From the NCBI RefSeq assembly GCF_009857475.1, contig NZ_WWCJ01000010.1:124001-188000 (forward strand): a DNA stretch of 64,000 nt, written 5' to 3'. Shown in pieces: positions 33,342 through 41,631 of the stretch. The DNA comes from Pseudoduganella guangdongensis. GTDB taxonomy: Bacteria > Pseudomonadota > Gammaproteobacteria > Burkholderiales > Burkholderiaceae_D. Below the pieces are notes generated by a model. It did no database searches and was not told the DNA's origin. It saw nothing but the letters and a program-made list of their open reading frames with translations. The position numbers and the translations under genes are program-made. The stretch's first letter is position 1, and each line of letters starts with the position of its first letter.

Positions 33342-35651
33342 ATGCAGAATCTCCTCCACAACCTCAATCCCGAACAACTCGCAGCAGTCACCCTGCCACC
33401 GCAAAACGCCCTGATCCTGGCCGGCGCCGGATCGGGCAAAACGCGCGTGCTGACCACCCGCATCGCGTGGCTGATCCAGACCGGGCAAGTGTCGCCGGCC
33501 GGCGTGCTGGCAGTGACCTTCACCAACAAAGCGGCGAAGGAAATGCTGGCGCGCCTGGGTGCGATGATGCCGATCAATACGCGCGGCATGTGGGTCGGCA
33601 CCTTCCACGGCCTGTGTAACCGCCTGCTGCGCACCCATTACAAGGATGCGGCCCTGCCGCAGACTTTCCAGATCCTCGATTCGCAGGACCAGCTGTCGAT
33701 GATCAAGCGCCTGCTGAAGGCGAACAATATCGATGACGAGAAGTTCCCGCCGAAGCAGGTGATGTACTTCATCAACAACAACAAGGACCAGGGTTTGCGC
33801 GCCTCGCAGGTGGAGGCCTATGACGCGCTGGAGCGCAAGCTGGTCGAGCTGTACCAGCTGTACGACGACCAGTGCCAGCGCGAAGGCGTGGTGGATTTCG
33901 CCGAGCTGCTGCTGCGCACCTATGAACTGTTGTCGCGCAACGAACCGCTGCGCCAGCACTACCAGCAACGCTTCCGCCACATCCTGGTGGACGAGTTCCA
34001 GGATACCAACAACCTGCAATACGCCTGGCTGAAACTGATGGCCGGCCACGGCTCGCCGTTCGGCGGCGCCCTGTTCGCGGTGGGCGACGATGACCAGAGC
34101 ATCTACGCCTTCCGCGGCGCCAACGTCGGCAATATGCAGGCGTTCGAGAGCGAGTTCCGGGTACAGAACCTGATCAAGCTGGAACAGAACTACCGCTCGC
34201 ACGGCCACATCCTGGATGCGGCCAACCTGCTGATCTCGAACAACAGCCGCCGCCTGGGCAAGAACCTGCGCACCGACGCCGGCCACGGCGAGCCGGTGCG
34301 CGTGTACGAAGCCAGCTCGGACTTGCAGGAAGCGCAGTGGATCATCGAGGAAGCCAAGGCGCGCATCGCGGAAGGCGCCACGCGCCGCGAGATCGCCATC
34401 CTGTACCGCTCCAACGCGCAGTCGCGCGTGATCGAACACGCGCTGTTCTCGGCCGGCATGCCGTACCACGTGTACGGCGGCCTGCGCTACTTCCAGCGCG
34501 CCGAGGTCAAGCACGCCATCGCCTACCTGCAGTTGATGGACAACCCGCACAATGATTCCGCTTTCCTGCGCGTGGTGAACTTCCCGGCACGCGGCATCGG
34601 CGCGCGCTCGATCGAGCAATTGCAGAACGCGGCGGCAGCGTATAACTGCTCGCTGTACGCGGCGGTGCCCTACATGGTCGGCAAAGCCGGCAGCGCACTG
34701 GCCGGCTTCACCAAGCTGATTGAAGGCGTGCGTTTCGAAACCCAGCAACTGGCGCTGCCGGAGCTGGTGCGCATCACGCTCGACTCCTCCGGCCTGCTGC
34801 AGCACTACCAGAACGAAAAAGAAGGCGCCGACCGCGTCGAGAACTTGGAGCAGATGGTCAGCGCCGCGACGCAGTTCGTGTCGGAAGAAGGCTTCGGCCA
34901 GGGCGCGCCCGCCCACCTCGGCCCGCAGGCTTCCGCCACTGCCGGCGCGCAGGTGGTGGTGGCCGACGGCGTGGAAATCATCGACGCCGACGCCCCGCTG
35001 GCCAGCGTGATGTCGCCGCTCTCCGCCTTCCTCTCGCACGCCTCGCTGGAAGCCGGCGACAACCAGGCGCAGGAAGGCCAGGACGCGTTGCAGCTGATGA
35101 CGGTGCACTCGGCCAAGGGCCTGGAATTCGACAACGTCTTCATCACCGGCCTGGAAGAAGGCCTGTTCCCGCACGAGAGCAGCTCGAAAGAGGACGGCGG
35201 CGTGGAAGAGGAACGGCGCCTGATGTACGTGGCGATCACGCGCGCCCGCAAGCGCCTGTACATGTCGTTCTGCCAGACGCGCATGCTGCACGGCCAGACC
35301 CGCTACAACATGAAGTCGCGCTTCTTCGACGAACTGCCGGAGGAGTCGCTCAAGTGGCTGACCGCGCGCGTCCAGCAAGGCAACTGGTTCAGCACCGGCT
35401 CGCGCAAATCGGCGTGGGATGAAATGCCGTCCGTGCCAAGCGCCGACAACCGCCTGGCCGCACGCATCAACCAAGCCTCCGGCGCCTCGCTCGGCTGGCG
35501 CATTGGTGAATCGGTGGCCCACGCCAAGTTCGGCGAAGGCGTCATCATCAACATCGAAGGCAGCGGCGCCAACTGCCGTGCGCAAATCAACTTCGGCAAA
35601 TCCGGCATCAAGGTGCTCGACCTCTCGGTCGCCAAGCTGGAACGCGTCTGA
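33342..35651 (+). CDS. uvrD: ATP-dependent DNA helicase UvrD/PcrA/Rep type
   Basis: A 769-residue superfamily 1A 3'-5' helicase. Walker A is AGAGSGKT (27-34); motif Ia TFTNKAAKEM, motif II VDEFQDTN, motif III GDDDQSIYAFRGA, motif IV QNYRSH and motif VI VAITRARKRLY are intact. The C-terminal 45 residues form the Tudor-like domain of UvrD/PcrA (VAHAKFGEGVI). It acts in nucleotide excision and mismatch repair. Its TGA overlaps the next gene's ATG by one base. Confidence 0.96.
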   Translation: MQNLLHNLNPEQLAAVTLPPQNALILAGAGSGKTRVLTTRIAWLIQTGQVSPAGVLAVTFTNKAAKEMLARLGAMMPINTRGMWVGTFHGLCNRLLRTHYKDAALPQTFQILDSQDQLSMIKRLLKANNIDDEKFPPKQVMYFINNNKDQGLRASQVEAYDALERKLVELYQLYDDQCQREGVVDFAELLLRTYELLSRNEPLRQHYQQRFRHILVDEFQDTNNLQYAWLKLMAGHGSPFGGALFAVGDDDQSIYAFRGANVGNMQAFESEFRVQNLIKLEQNYRSHGHILDAANLLISNNSRRLGKNLRTDAGHGEPVRVYEASSDLQEAQWIIEEAKARIAEGATRREIAILYRSNAQSRVIEHALFSAGMPYHVYGGLRYFQRAEVKHAIAYLQLMDNPHNDSAFLRVVNFPARGIGARSIEQLQNAAAAYNCSLYAAVPYMVGKAGSALAGFTKLIEGVRFETQQLALPELVRITLDSSGLLQHYQNEKEGADRVENLEQMVSAATQFVSEEGFGQGAPAHLGPQASATAGAQVVVADGVEIIDADAPLASVMSPLSAFLSHASLEAGDNQAQEGQDALQLMTVHSAKGLEFDNVFITGLEEGLFPHESSSKEDGGVEEERRLMYVAITRARKRLYMSFCQTRMLHGQTRYNMKSRFFDELPEESLKWLTARVQQGNWFSTGSRKSAWDEMPSVPSADNRLAARINQASGASLGWRIGESVAHAKFGEGVIINIEGSGANCRAQINFGKSGIKVLDLSVAKLERV

Positions 35652-36187
35652 TGGCAACGCGGCCGGAAATCCTCGCGTTTCCGGCCGCGCTTTCCGAACA
35701 CGTGGCGAGTATCGCGCAGGAATTGGCGCACGGCGAGCAACATAAACCTCACCCTCTCGGCCCCCGCGTCTACGTCAACGGCGAAGAACTCATCCTGCCC
35801 AGCCGTCTCTACTACCGCAGCGAGCTGCCTGCAAGCGGCGGCGACCCACTCGACGATACCATCCGCAACTGCCTCGGCACACGCCACCACGATGGATACC
35901 TGCGTGAACGATGCGTGCGCGCCCTGCTGCATGAGCGTAGCGAATGGGTCATCCCCTTCCTGTTCGCCATGCTCGGCGAATACGTGGTCGAAATCGTGCT
36001 GGCCATCGAAGCCGGCCTCGCCCCGGAGGTGCTACCAGCCTGGCGGCACTTTGCCGCCAACAACCCGCAATTCCTCGCCACCACCCATCGCCGCGCCATC
36101 AGCTACTGGAGTTGCTACTACCGCCGCCGCTACCCGCAATTGGCCGACTACCCTGCCCTGCGGTTGTTGCAAGATGCCCTCGGGTAG
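35651..36187 (+). CDS. Conserved-looking protein of unknown function
   Basis: I do not recognise this 178-residue soluble protein. It starts in a TGATG overlap with uvrD, so it is translated from the same mRNA. It has no signal peptide or membrane segment. The middle is helical (RERCVRALLHERSEWVIPFLFAMLGEYVVEIVLAIEAGL, positions about 85-125), and the C-terminus is rich in Arg and aromatic residues (SYWSCYYRRRYPQL). HEAT-like helices are possible. A role linked to repair is only suggested by the coupling. Confidence 0.7.
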   Translation: MATRPEILAFPAALSEHVASIAQELAHGEQHKPHPLGPRVYVNGEELILPSRLYYRSELPASGGDPLDDTIRNCLGTRHHDGYLRERCVRALLHERSEWVIPFLFAMLGEYVVEIVLAIEAGLAPEVLPAWRHFAANNPQFLATTHRRAISYWSCYYRRRYPQLADYPALRLLQDALG

Positions 36188-36470
36188 CAGTGCAATCTCC
36201 CAATGACCTCCCCTTCTTCCATTCAGCGGAAAATCGGCGCTCCCCTGATTACAAAAAAAGCCCTTGCTGTTCGCGAGATAGGCCTTCAGGTTTGAAATGA
36301 CCGCTTGCCCGGAACGCCCCCTTCGAGGGCGACGTCATTCCGCAATCGCAGATTCGGTTGCTTCACGTCTAACGGCCATCGTTTATCGCACACCTGCCAA
36401 AGCTGGGCTCCACGTATTGAAACACCGGTGGGCGGAAGGATATGGTATCCACAACATGAAAGGCAACCAT
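36188..36470. promoter_or_regulatory. Spacer with promoter for the 36471 gene
   Basis: These 283 bases have lower GC and no supported gene. TTGAAA at 36417-36422 and TATGGT at 36441-36446, 18 bases apart, make a fair sigma-70 promoter. AAAGG at about 36459-36463 is the ribosome binding site for the ATG at 36471. Confidence 0.45.
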
Positions 36471-36779
36471 ATGCAAACCCCGAACGAGCTGGCCAGCATC
36501 AACCAGAAAATCCTCGCCGACGGTGAAACCCTGCCGCTGGTGCAGCTGAAAGACGGCAGCAAGGTGCAAACCGGCACCGTCGCCACCATGCTGCGCAATA
36601 TCGAGCTGTACAACGCCGGTGCGCGCGGCGCGATCGAGCAGGAACTGGCGGCGGCGGTGCCGACCGTCATCAAGGTCGGCCTGTTCGACCTGTTCCCGCC
36701 AGAGGAATGGATCGCAGGCGACAATCCAGGCCGCCGCTTGGTCGGTCAGTTGGCCAAAAAGATTCGGGGTCAGGTCTGA
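36471..36779 (+). CDS. Small conserved-looking protein of unknown function
   Basis: A 102-residue soluble protein. The core NQKILADGETLPLVQLKDGS and KVGLFDLFPPEEWIAG looks like a compact conserved domain, but I cannot name it. The frame is open back to 36297. The ATG at 36471 is chosen for AAAGG seven bases upstream and because the upstream part does not look coding. The last residues and stop codon (IRGQV-stop) lie inside a 38-bp inverted repeat, so the original C-terminus may have been replaced by repeat sequence. Confidence 0.7.
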   Translation: MQTPNELASINQKILADGETLPLVQLKDGSKVQTGTVATMLRNIELYNAGARGAIEQELAAAVPTVIKVGLFDLFPPEEWIAGDNPGRRLVGQLAKKIRGQV

Positions 36780-36839
36780 CAATCGGACAAAGGGTGCCCT
36801 TGGGCACCCTTTGTCCGATTGTCAGACCTGACCCCGAAT
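36762..36839. repeat. 78-base perfect inverted repeat (38-bp arms, 2-base loop)
   Basis: The left arm 36762-36799 is the exact reverse complement of the right arm 36802-36839, with loop TT. The outer part reads ATTCGGGGTCAGGTCTGAC and the inner part AATCGGACAAAGGGTGCCC. It fills the space between two convergent genes: it contains the stop codon of the 36471 gene and ends three bases before the stop of the M56 gene. It would form a very stable hairpin in RNA from either strand, so it may work as a bidirectional terminator. CGGGGTC/GACCCCG ends recall dispersed REP-type elements. Confidence 0.9.
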
Positions 36840-36842
36840 TGC

Positions 36843-39047
36843 TTACATGATGGGCTTGGCGCTGCCGTTGCTGATGGCTTCTTCGATCAGGGCGCGGGAG
36901 GCGCGGTCGGCTTCGCGCGAGAGGCGGCCTTGCTCGCGGCCGAGCTCGCCCATTTTGCGGCCCAAATCGCCCAGCGGTTTGGCGGCTTCGGCGATACGGG
37001 CGTGCATGGCGGCCATCGGGGCCTGACGGGCGGCGATCGCGGCTTGGCGCGCGGCCAGCTCATTGCTGTGGCGGGCCATCTCCTCGCTCAGCGGCTCCAT
37101 ATCCTTGCTCAGCTTTTCCATGTCGCGCTGAAGCTGCTCGCGGGTTTGGTCGTCGGCCTGGGCCATTTTGCGCGCGGCTTTTTCCATGGCGCGGCCGATA
37201 CGTTCCTGCTGGCGCGCTGCCAACTCCATCTTGCGCTCGATGGCGCGCTCGGCTTCACGTTGGGCGCGCTGCTGCTCCTTGCTGCCCATGGCGGCTTCGA
37301 CTTCCTTCTCGACCTGGGCAGTCAGGGCATCCACTTCCTTGCTGTGGACGTCCATTTTCTTGCCCTGTTCATCCATCTTCTTGCCCTGCGCTTCGGCCGG
37401 CTGCCAGATTGCCTTCATTTTGGCCAGCAGCGTTGGGTCCTGGATCAGGTAGGCCTTGCCGTCTTTGCGGGCGTAGATGAAGTCGCCCTTCTGTTCGCGT
37501 TTCATGCGAGCTGCTTCGCTGAGGTCGCCATAGCGGCCATTGATATGCATGGTCTCTCTGCCTTCAGTCATGATGGCGTACGAGATCCCGCCGCGATGCT
37601 CATTGATGTAGAAGCTGTCGGCATGCATTTCCTTGGGTGGCTTGGGTGCCTTAGGCGGCTTGGGCGCCTTGGGCGCGGCCATGGCCGGCGGTGCTGGGGG
37701 CGCCTCGGTCACTGCTGGCAGCGCTGCGGCTGCGGGCGCTGCGGGCGCCGCCGGGGCCGGTGGGGCGGGCGGTGCGGGTGGGGCCGGTGGCTCAGACTGG
37801 TCGAGTTCATCGGCCTCCGAGGCGCCGGATAGCATCGGCTCCGCCTCGGCGGCGGCAAACGCCGGTGCCGCGTTCGCAGCCGGTGCCACGGCTTCAGCGG
37901 CATCGGCCAGCGCGGCCGGCTCAACCAAGGCGGCGGACTGGGCCCCATCCGGGGCCGGCGCGGCCAGCGCTGCTGGTGCGGCAGCAGCGCTGGCGGCCGG
38001 GAGCGACACCGCTTGCGGCATGGCGTGGGCATACAACGCGGCGCAGGCGGCAAAAATACCTAACAGTGGGGTGGCCATCTTCCAGCTCAGTGGTTGCGCA
38101 TCGGGACGAATCAGGCGTTTGATACGGGACATAAGGTCTCCTCCGTGTGCCGCGGGGGCAGCAAAGTGTGTGGTGGTGAACTGGAATTTATCCAGCTCGG
38201 AAAGAGCAAGTGCCAGGCGCCGCGGTTCGCCGAGCGTGCTTGCGGCTAAGTCGTCTGCTATCTGTTCGCGTTCGAGGCGGATGCGCTTGGACAGCATCCA
38301 CACACTCGGGTGGTAGAACAGGAAAATCTCAATGCCGCTCTGCACCAGGTTGACCAGGTAGTCGTGCCGGCGCACATGGGCCAGCTCGTGGGCCAGCAGC
38401 GCTTCCAGCAGGTCGGGCGGCAAGCCGCTGACCAGCGAGGCTGGCAGCAGCACAATCGGGCGCAGGATGCCGGCCGTGATCGGGCCGTCCAGCGTGTCGT
38501 CGGAGACGCCGAGCCGCACGGCGCGGCGGATGCCCATGCGCTGGGCCAGCGCGCTGGCGCGGGCTTGCCAGGCCGGGTCGGCGTGGTAGTGCTCGGCCAG
38601 GGTGCGGCGGCGCACCCATTGCAGGCCGAGCGAGAGGCGCAAGGTCATGAGCGCGGCGCCGGCTGCCCACAGCAGCACCAGCCAGGGCAACTGGCGGCGC
38701 AGCAGGTATTCCCAGGAGGCCATGGCGTCGATGTCGACCAGTACGGTTTCGACGCCCTTGCCGTCGGCGGCGCCGGGAATGGCGGCGATGGCGCTCGCTT
38801 CCAGCGGGGCGGGCAGGACGTAGCCGGTGTCGGCGGCGTCGGCCAGGCGCCAGGCGAAGTTGGCCAGGGGCAGTGCTGCGCACAGCAGCAGGGCGAGGCA
38901 GGCGACCAGGTAGCGCGCCTGGGGCCGGGCGTTGCGCAGGAGGTGCAGGGCCAGGGCCGCGATACAGCCGATCAGCAGGCCTTGCCACAGGAAGTGCAGC
39001 AGGGACCAGCCCAGGGCGGGGATGACGGCGTTCAGCAGTTGGCTCAT
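36843..39047 (-). CDS. M56-family (BlaR1-like) membrane metallopeptidase with long coiled-coil tail
   Basis: A 734-residue inner-membrane protein. The N-terminal half has membrane segments (about 10-37, 45-66, 120-142 and 312-332) around a zinc-peptidase domain with HELAH at 220-224 and EREQIADD near 259-266. BlaR1/MecR1 relatives cleave a repressor upon signal. After the last membrane segment come an Ala-rich part, a Pro-rich PPAPPAPP stretch with PKAPKPPK repeats, a small domain around MHADSFYINEHRGGISYAI, and about 200 residues of Glu/Arg/Gln/Ala-rich coiled coil. No penicillin-binding sensor domain is visible. The usual blaI repressor gene is not upstream. Confidence 0.88.
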   Translation of the reverse strand: MSQLLNAVIPALGWSLLHFLWQGLLIGCIAALALHLLRNARPQARYLVACLALLLCAALPLANFAWRLADAADTGYVLPAPLEASAIAAIPGAADGKGVETVLVDIDAMASWEYLLRRQLPWLVLLWAAGAALMTLRLSLGLQWVRRRTLAEHYHADPAWQARASALAQRMGIRRAVRLGVSDDTLDGPITAGILRPIVLLPASLVSGLPPDLLEALLAHELAHVRRHDYLVNLVQSGIEIFLFYHPSVWMLSKRIRLEREQIADDLAASTLGEPRRLALALSELDKFQFTTTHFAAPAAHGGDLMSRIKRLIRPDAQPLSWKMATPLLGIFAACAALYAHAMPQAVSLPAASAAAAPAALAAPAPDGAQSAALVEPAALADAAEAVAPAANAAPAFAAAEAEPMLSGASEADELDQSEPPAPPAPPAPPAPAAPAAPAAAALPAVTEAPPAPPAMAAPKAPKPPKAPKPPKEMHADSFYINEHRGGISYAIMTEGRETMHINGRYGDLSEAARMKREQKGDFIYARKDGKAYLIQDPTLLAKMKAIWQPAEAQGKKMDEQGKKMDVHSKEVDALTAQVEKEVEAAMGSKEQQRAQREAERAIERKMELAARQQERIGRAMEKAARKMAQADDQTREQLQRDMEKLSKDMEPLSEEMARHSNELAARQAAIAARQAPMAAMHARIAEAAKPLGDLGRKMGELGREQGRLSREADRASRALIEEAISNGSAKPIM

Positions 39048-39237
39048 GGGTGCGGCTCCGGTATGGGGTGTCCTTGCAATGTAGATTAAATGATCTAGAT
39101 CTTTGTGTCTAGAACTTTTTGTCTAGTTATGGCTGCGGGGACTCAGGAGACAAATGTAGCCTCAGCGTAGCGCCACTTGCGGGGATTTGCGATGGACGGC
39201 CGTTTGGGACGGCCAGGATGCTTTTTACCCGGGAAAG
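39048..39237. promoter_or_regulatory. Upstream region of the M56 gene
   Basis: A gene-free, AT-rich stretch. GATCTAGATC (39092-39101) is a perfect palindrome, and TGTCTAG occurs twice 14 bases apart (39106-39112 and 39120-39126). AATGTAG occurs at 39078-39084 and 39153-39159; TGTA is the half-site core of BlaI/MecI operators. These could be repressor sites for the minus-strand M56 promoter, but no such regulator is encoded here. Confidence 0.3.
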
Positions 39238-39265
39238 CGGGGTCGGACCCAAGGGTCAGACCCCG
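39238..39265. repeat. REP-like palindrome CGGGGTC...GACCCCG
   Basis: CGGGGTCGGACCC (39238-39250), AA, GGGTCAGACCCCG (39253-39265): a 13-bp inverted repeat with one mismatch, 13 bases after the stop of frmA. It shares the CGGGGTC/GACCCCG ends with the larger palindrome at 36762-36839. It may end frmA transcripts; copies of such GGGTCAGACCC palindromes are dispersed in many proteobacterial genomes. Confidence 0.6.
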
Positions 39266-39277
39266 TCTGTGCGGGCT

Positions 39278-40384
39278 TTAGTAGATGACGACGGAGCGGA
39301 TCGATTCGCCGCGTTCCATCAGGTCGAAGCCTTCGTTGATGCGGTCGAGCGGGAGGGTGTGGGTGATCAGCTCGTCAATTTTGAGCTTGCCTTCCATATA
39401 CCAGTCGACGATCTTCGGTACGTCGGTGCGGCCGCGCGCGCCGCCGAAGGCGGAGCCGAGCCAATGGCGGCCGGTCACCAGCTGGAACGGACGGGTCGAA
39501 ATCTCCTGCCCTGCCGCCGCCACGCCAATCACGATCGATTTGCCCCAGCCTTTGTGGCAGCACTCGAGCGCCTGGCGCATCAGCTGGGTGTTGCCGACGC
39601 ACTCGAAGCTGTAGTCGGCGCCGCCGTCGGTCAGCTGCACGATCGCGTCCACCACGTTTTCCACATCCTTCGGATTGATGAAGTGGGTCATGCCGAACTG
39701 GCGCGCCATGCTCTCGCGCGCCGGGTTGATGTCGACGCCGATGATCTTGTTAGCGCCCACCATCTTGGCCGCCTGGATCACATTCAGGCCGATGCCGCCC
39801 AGGCCGAACACCACCACATTGGCGCCCGCTTCCACATTGGCGGTGAACAGCACGGCGCCGACGCCGGTGGTCACGCCGCAACCGATGTAGCACACCTTGT
39901 CGAACGGGGCATCGGAGCGGATCTTGGCCAGCGCGATCTCCGGCACCACGATGTAGTTGGAGAAGGTGGACGTGCCCATGTAGTGGAACAGCGGCTTGCC
40001 GTCCAGCGAGAAGCGGCTGGAGCCGTCCGGCATCAGGCCCTTGCCCTGGGTCGAGCGGATCGCCTGGCACAGGTTGGTCTTGCGCGACAGGCAGAATTTG
40101 CACTGGCGGCATTCCGGCGTGTAGAGCGGGATCACATGGTCGTCTTTTTTCAGCGACGTGACGCCCGGGCCCACATCCACCACCACGCCGGCGCCCTCGT
40201 GACCGAGGATGGCCGGGAAAATCCCTTCCGGATCGGCGCCGGACAGGGTGTAGTGGTCGGTATGGCAAATGCCGGTGGCTTTGATCTCCACCAGCACCTC
40301 GCCCGCACGTGGGCCGTCCAGGTCCACTTCCTCAATGGTCAGCGGGGCGCCCGCCTTCCATGCAACTGCCGCTTTGGTCTTCAT
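39278..40384 (-). CDS. frmA: S-(hydroxymethyl)glutathione dehydrogenase / class III alcohol dehydrogenase
   Basis: The 368-residue zinc- and NAD-dependent enzyme that oxidises the formaldehyde-glutathione adduct; it also reduces S-nitrosoglutathione. Catalytic zinc ligands are in GICHTDHYTLSG, structural zinc cysteines in CRQCKFCLSRKTNLC, and the Rossmann loop in FGLGGIGLNVIQ. TFSNYIVV and the DLMERGESIRSVV ending are typical of class III enzymes. Neither frmR nor the S-formylglutathione hydrolase gene is adjacent, so detoxification is completed from elsewhere. Confidence 0.96.
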   Translation of the reverse strand: MKTKAAVAWKAGAPLTIEEVDLDGPRAGEVLVEIKATGICHTDHYTLSGADPEGIFPAILGHEGAGVVVDVGPGVTSLKKDDHVIPLYTPECRQCKFCLSRKTNLCQAIRSTQGKGLMPDGSSRFSLDGKPLFHYMGTSTFSNYIVVPEIALAKIRSDAPFDKVCYIGCGVTTGVGAVLFTANVEAGANVVVFGLGGIGLNVIQAAKMVGANKIIGVDINPARESMARQFGMTHFINPKDVENVVDAIVQLTDGGADYSFECVGNTQLMRQALECCHKGWGKSIVIGVAAAGQEISTRPFQLVTGRHWLGSAFGGARGRTDVPKIVDWYMEGKLKIDELITHTLPLDRINEGFDLMERGESIRSVVIY

Positions 40385-40434
40385 CGTTTGACTCCCGATG
40401 TATTAAAAGCGACAGCATAGCCGAAGTACCACGT

Positions 40435-40827
40435 TTATGTTCGCGCCGGCACCATGACATCCAGCCCGAGCATGTGCGACACGGTGCGCCACAGCTGGCG
40501 CGGCGAGGTCCAGGGCTTGGGCAGGAAGGCGTGCGCCTGGTGGTGCAGCGAAGGCTGGCTGGCCGAGTACAACAGCACCGGCGTGTGCTGATCCAGCTGG
40601 CGCAGCGTGCGGATCAGGGTATGGCCGTCGCCGTCCGGCAAGTCGGGGTCGATCACCAGCAACGCAAACTCGCCCTGCTGCAGCAGCGAGTGCGCCTGTT
40701 CATAGGTGGCGGCATGCACTACCTGGGTTTCGGGCGCCAGCAAAGTGGCCAGGACCACGGCGCTATCCTCGTCGGGATCGACGTGCAGCACCCGGGGCGC
40801 CGGATGCAAATCAAACGACATATTCAT
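40435..40827 (-). CDS. Single-domain response regulator
   Basis: A 130-residue stand-alone receiver. The acidic pocket is in HVDPDED, the phospho-acceptor is Asp60 in LLVIDPDLPDGDG, the switch Ser/Thr in LLYSASQ, and the conserved Lys in FLPKPW. It has no output domain and must act through protein contacts. GGAGAA precedes the ATG. It lies on the same strand as the ANTAR regulator, separated by a hairpin, and before frmA. No histidine kinase is adjacent. Confidence 0.85.
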   Translation of the reverse strand: MNMSFDLHPAPRVLHVDPDEDSAVVLATLLAPETQVVHAATYEQAHSLLQQGEFALLVIDPDLPDGDGHTLIRTLRQLDQHTPVLLYSASQPSLHHQAHAFLPKPWTSPRQLWRTVSHMLGLDVMVPART

Positions 40828-40920
40828 GAATGGTTCTCCGCACTGCAGGGGGAATTGTCGGCGGAGCTGGGCCGAAGGATAGTACCGGGCCGCGAAGGAG
40901 GGGCGGCCGCTGGGGGAAGA

Positions 40921-40950
40921 CGGCTGCGGGCATGGTGGGGCCCGCAGCCG
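40921..40950. terminator. GC-rich hairpin between the two response-regulator genes
   Basis: CGGCTGCGGGC (40921-40931) and GCCCGCAGCCG (40940-40950) form a perfect 11-bp stem with an 8-base loop. There is no T-run on the minus strand, so it is a possible factor-assisted terminator or RNA stabiliser after the ANTAR gene. The rest of the 156-base gap shows nothing. Confidence 0.45.
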
Positions 40951-40983
40951 ATAGTCTACTGCAAGCGCAAGGCCTGCGAAAGC

Positions 40984-41613
40984 CTATTTTTTGAAGCGTG
41001 CGCTAAACGCCGCATGCAAACTATTCAACATTTCTTCGGCGGCCAGCAACTGGTCGGCCACCTCGTTGATCTTGCGCCGGCTGGAGCGGGCATGGTCGCG
41101 CAGCACTTCGAAGGCGGTGTTGCGGTCGGTCTGGTATTTGCACATCAACAGGCCCACGGCCAGGCTGGTTTCGCGCCCGGCGGCCAGCGCCGCGTTCAGG
41201 TTGATTTCGGTACGGCGCAGCTGGCGGATTTCGTCAGCGCGCGCCAGGCCGGCTTCAAAGGCCGGCATCAGGTGTTTTTCATCGACCGGCTTGACCACGA
41301 AGCCCACCGCGCCATAGGCGGCGGCCTGCTTGCCGGCGTCGGCGTCGCCGCGCCCGGACAGGAACATGAAGGGCACCGAGGTATTGCGGTTCAGTTGCTT
41401 GGCCAGCTCCAGGCCCGACATGCCAGGCATGTGGATGTCGAGCAGGGCCAGGTCCGGTTCGCGCTCGGCGATCAGGGCCAGGGCCTGGTCGGCGGAATGC
41501 GCCAGCATGGTGTCGTAGCCGGCGCGTACCAGCAACTCCCCCAGGAACTCGGTCAGGATCTTGTCGTCGTCGACAATCAGGATCAGGCGCTTTGGCAGAG
41601 GCTGGGCATTCAT
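40984..41613 (-). CDS. ANTAR-domain response regulator
   Basis: A 209-residue regulator with a receiver (residues 8-125; acidic pair Asp15/Asp16, phospho-acceptor Asp59 in ALLDIHMPGMSG, Lys in VVKPVDE), a coiled linker and a C-terminal ANTAR-like helical domain (about 145-200; the AVGLLMCKYQTDRNTAFEVLRDHAR core). ANTAR domains bind RNA hairpins and prevent transcription termination. It begins 18 bases after thiE and could be read from the thi transcript. Nothing else links it to thiamine. The partner kinase is unknown. Confidence 0.85.
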   Translation of the reverse strand: MNAQPLPKRLILIVDDDKILTEFLGELLVRAGYDTMLAHSADQALALIAEREPDLALLDIHMPGMSGLELAKQLNRNTSVPFMFLSGRGDADAGKQAAAYGAVGFVVKPVDEKHLMPAFEAGLARADEIRQLRRTEINLNAALAAGRETSLAVGLLMCKYQTDRNTAFEVLRDHARSSRRKINEVADQLLAAEEMLNSLHAAFSARFKK

Positions 41614-41631
41614 TGGGCGGCAACCTTATGG

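Noticed and set aside
39048..39277. A remnant blaI gene upstream of the M56 gene
   Set aside because: No frame in this stretch gives a winged-helix sequence; it is AT-rich with short repeats only.
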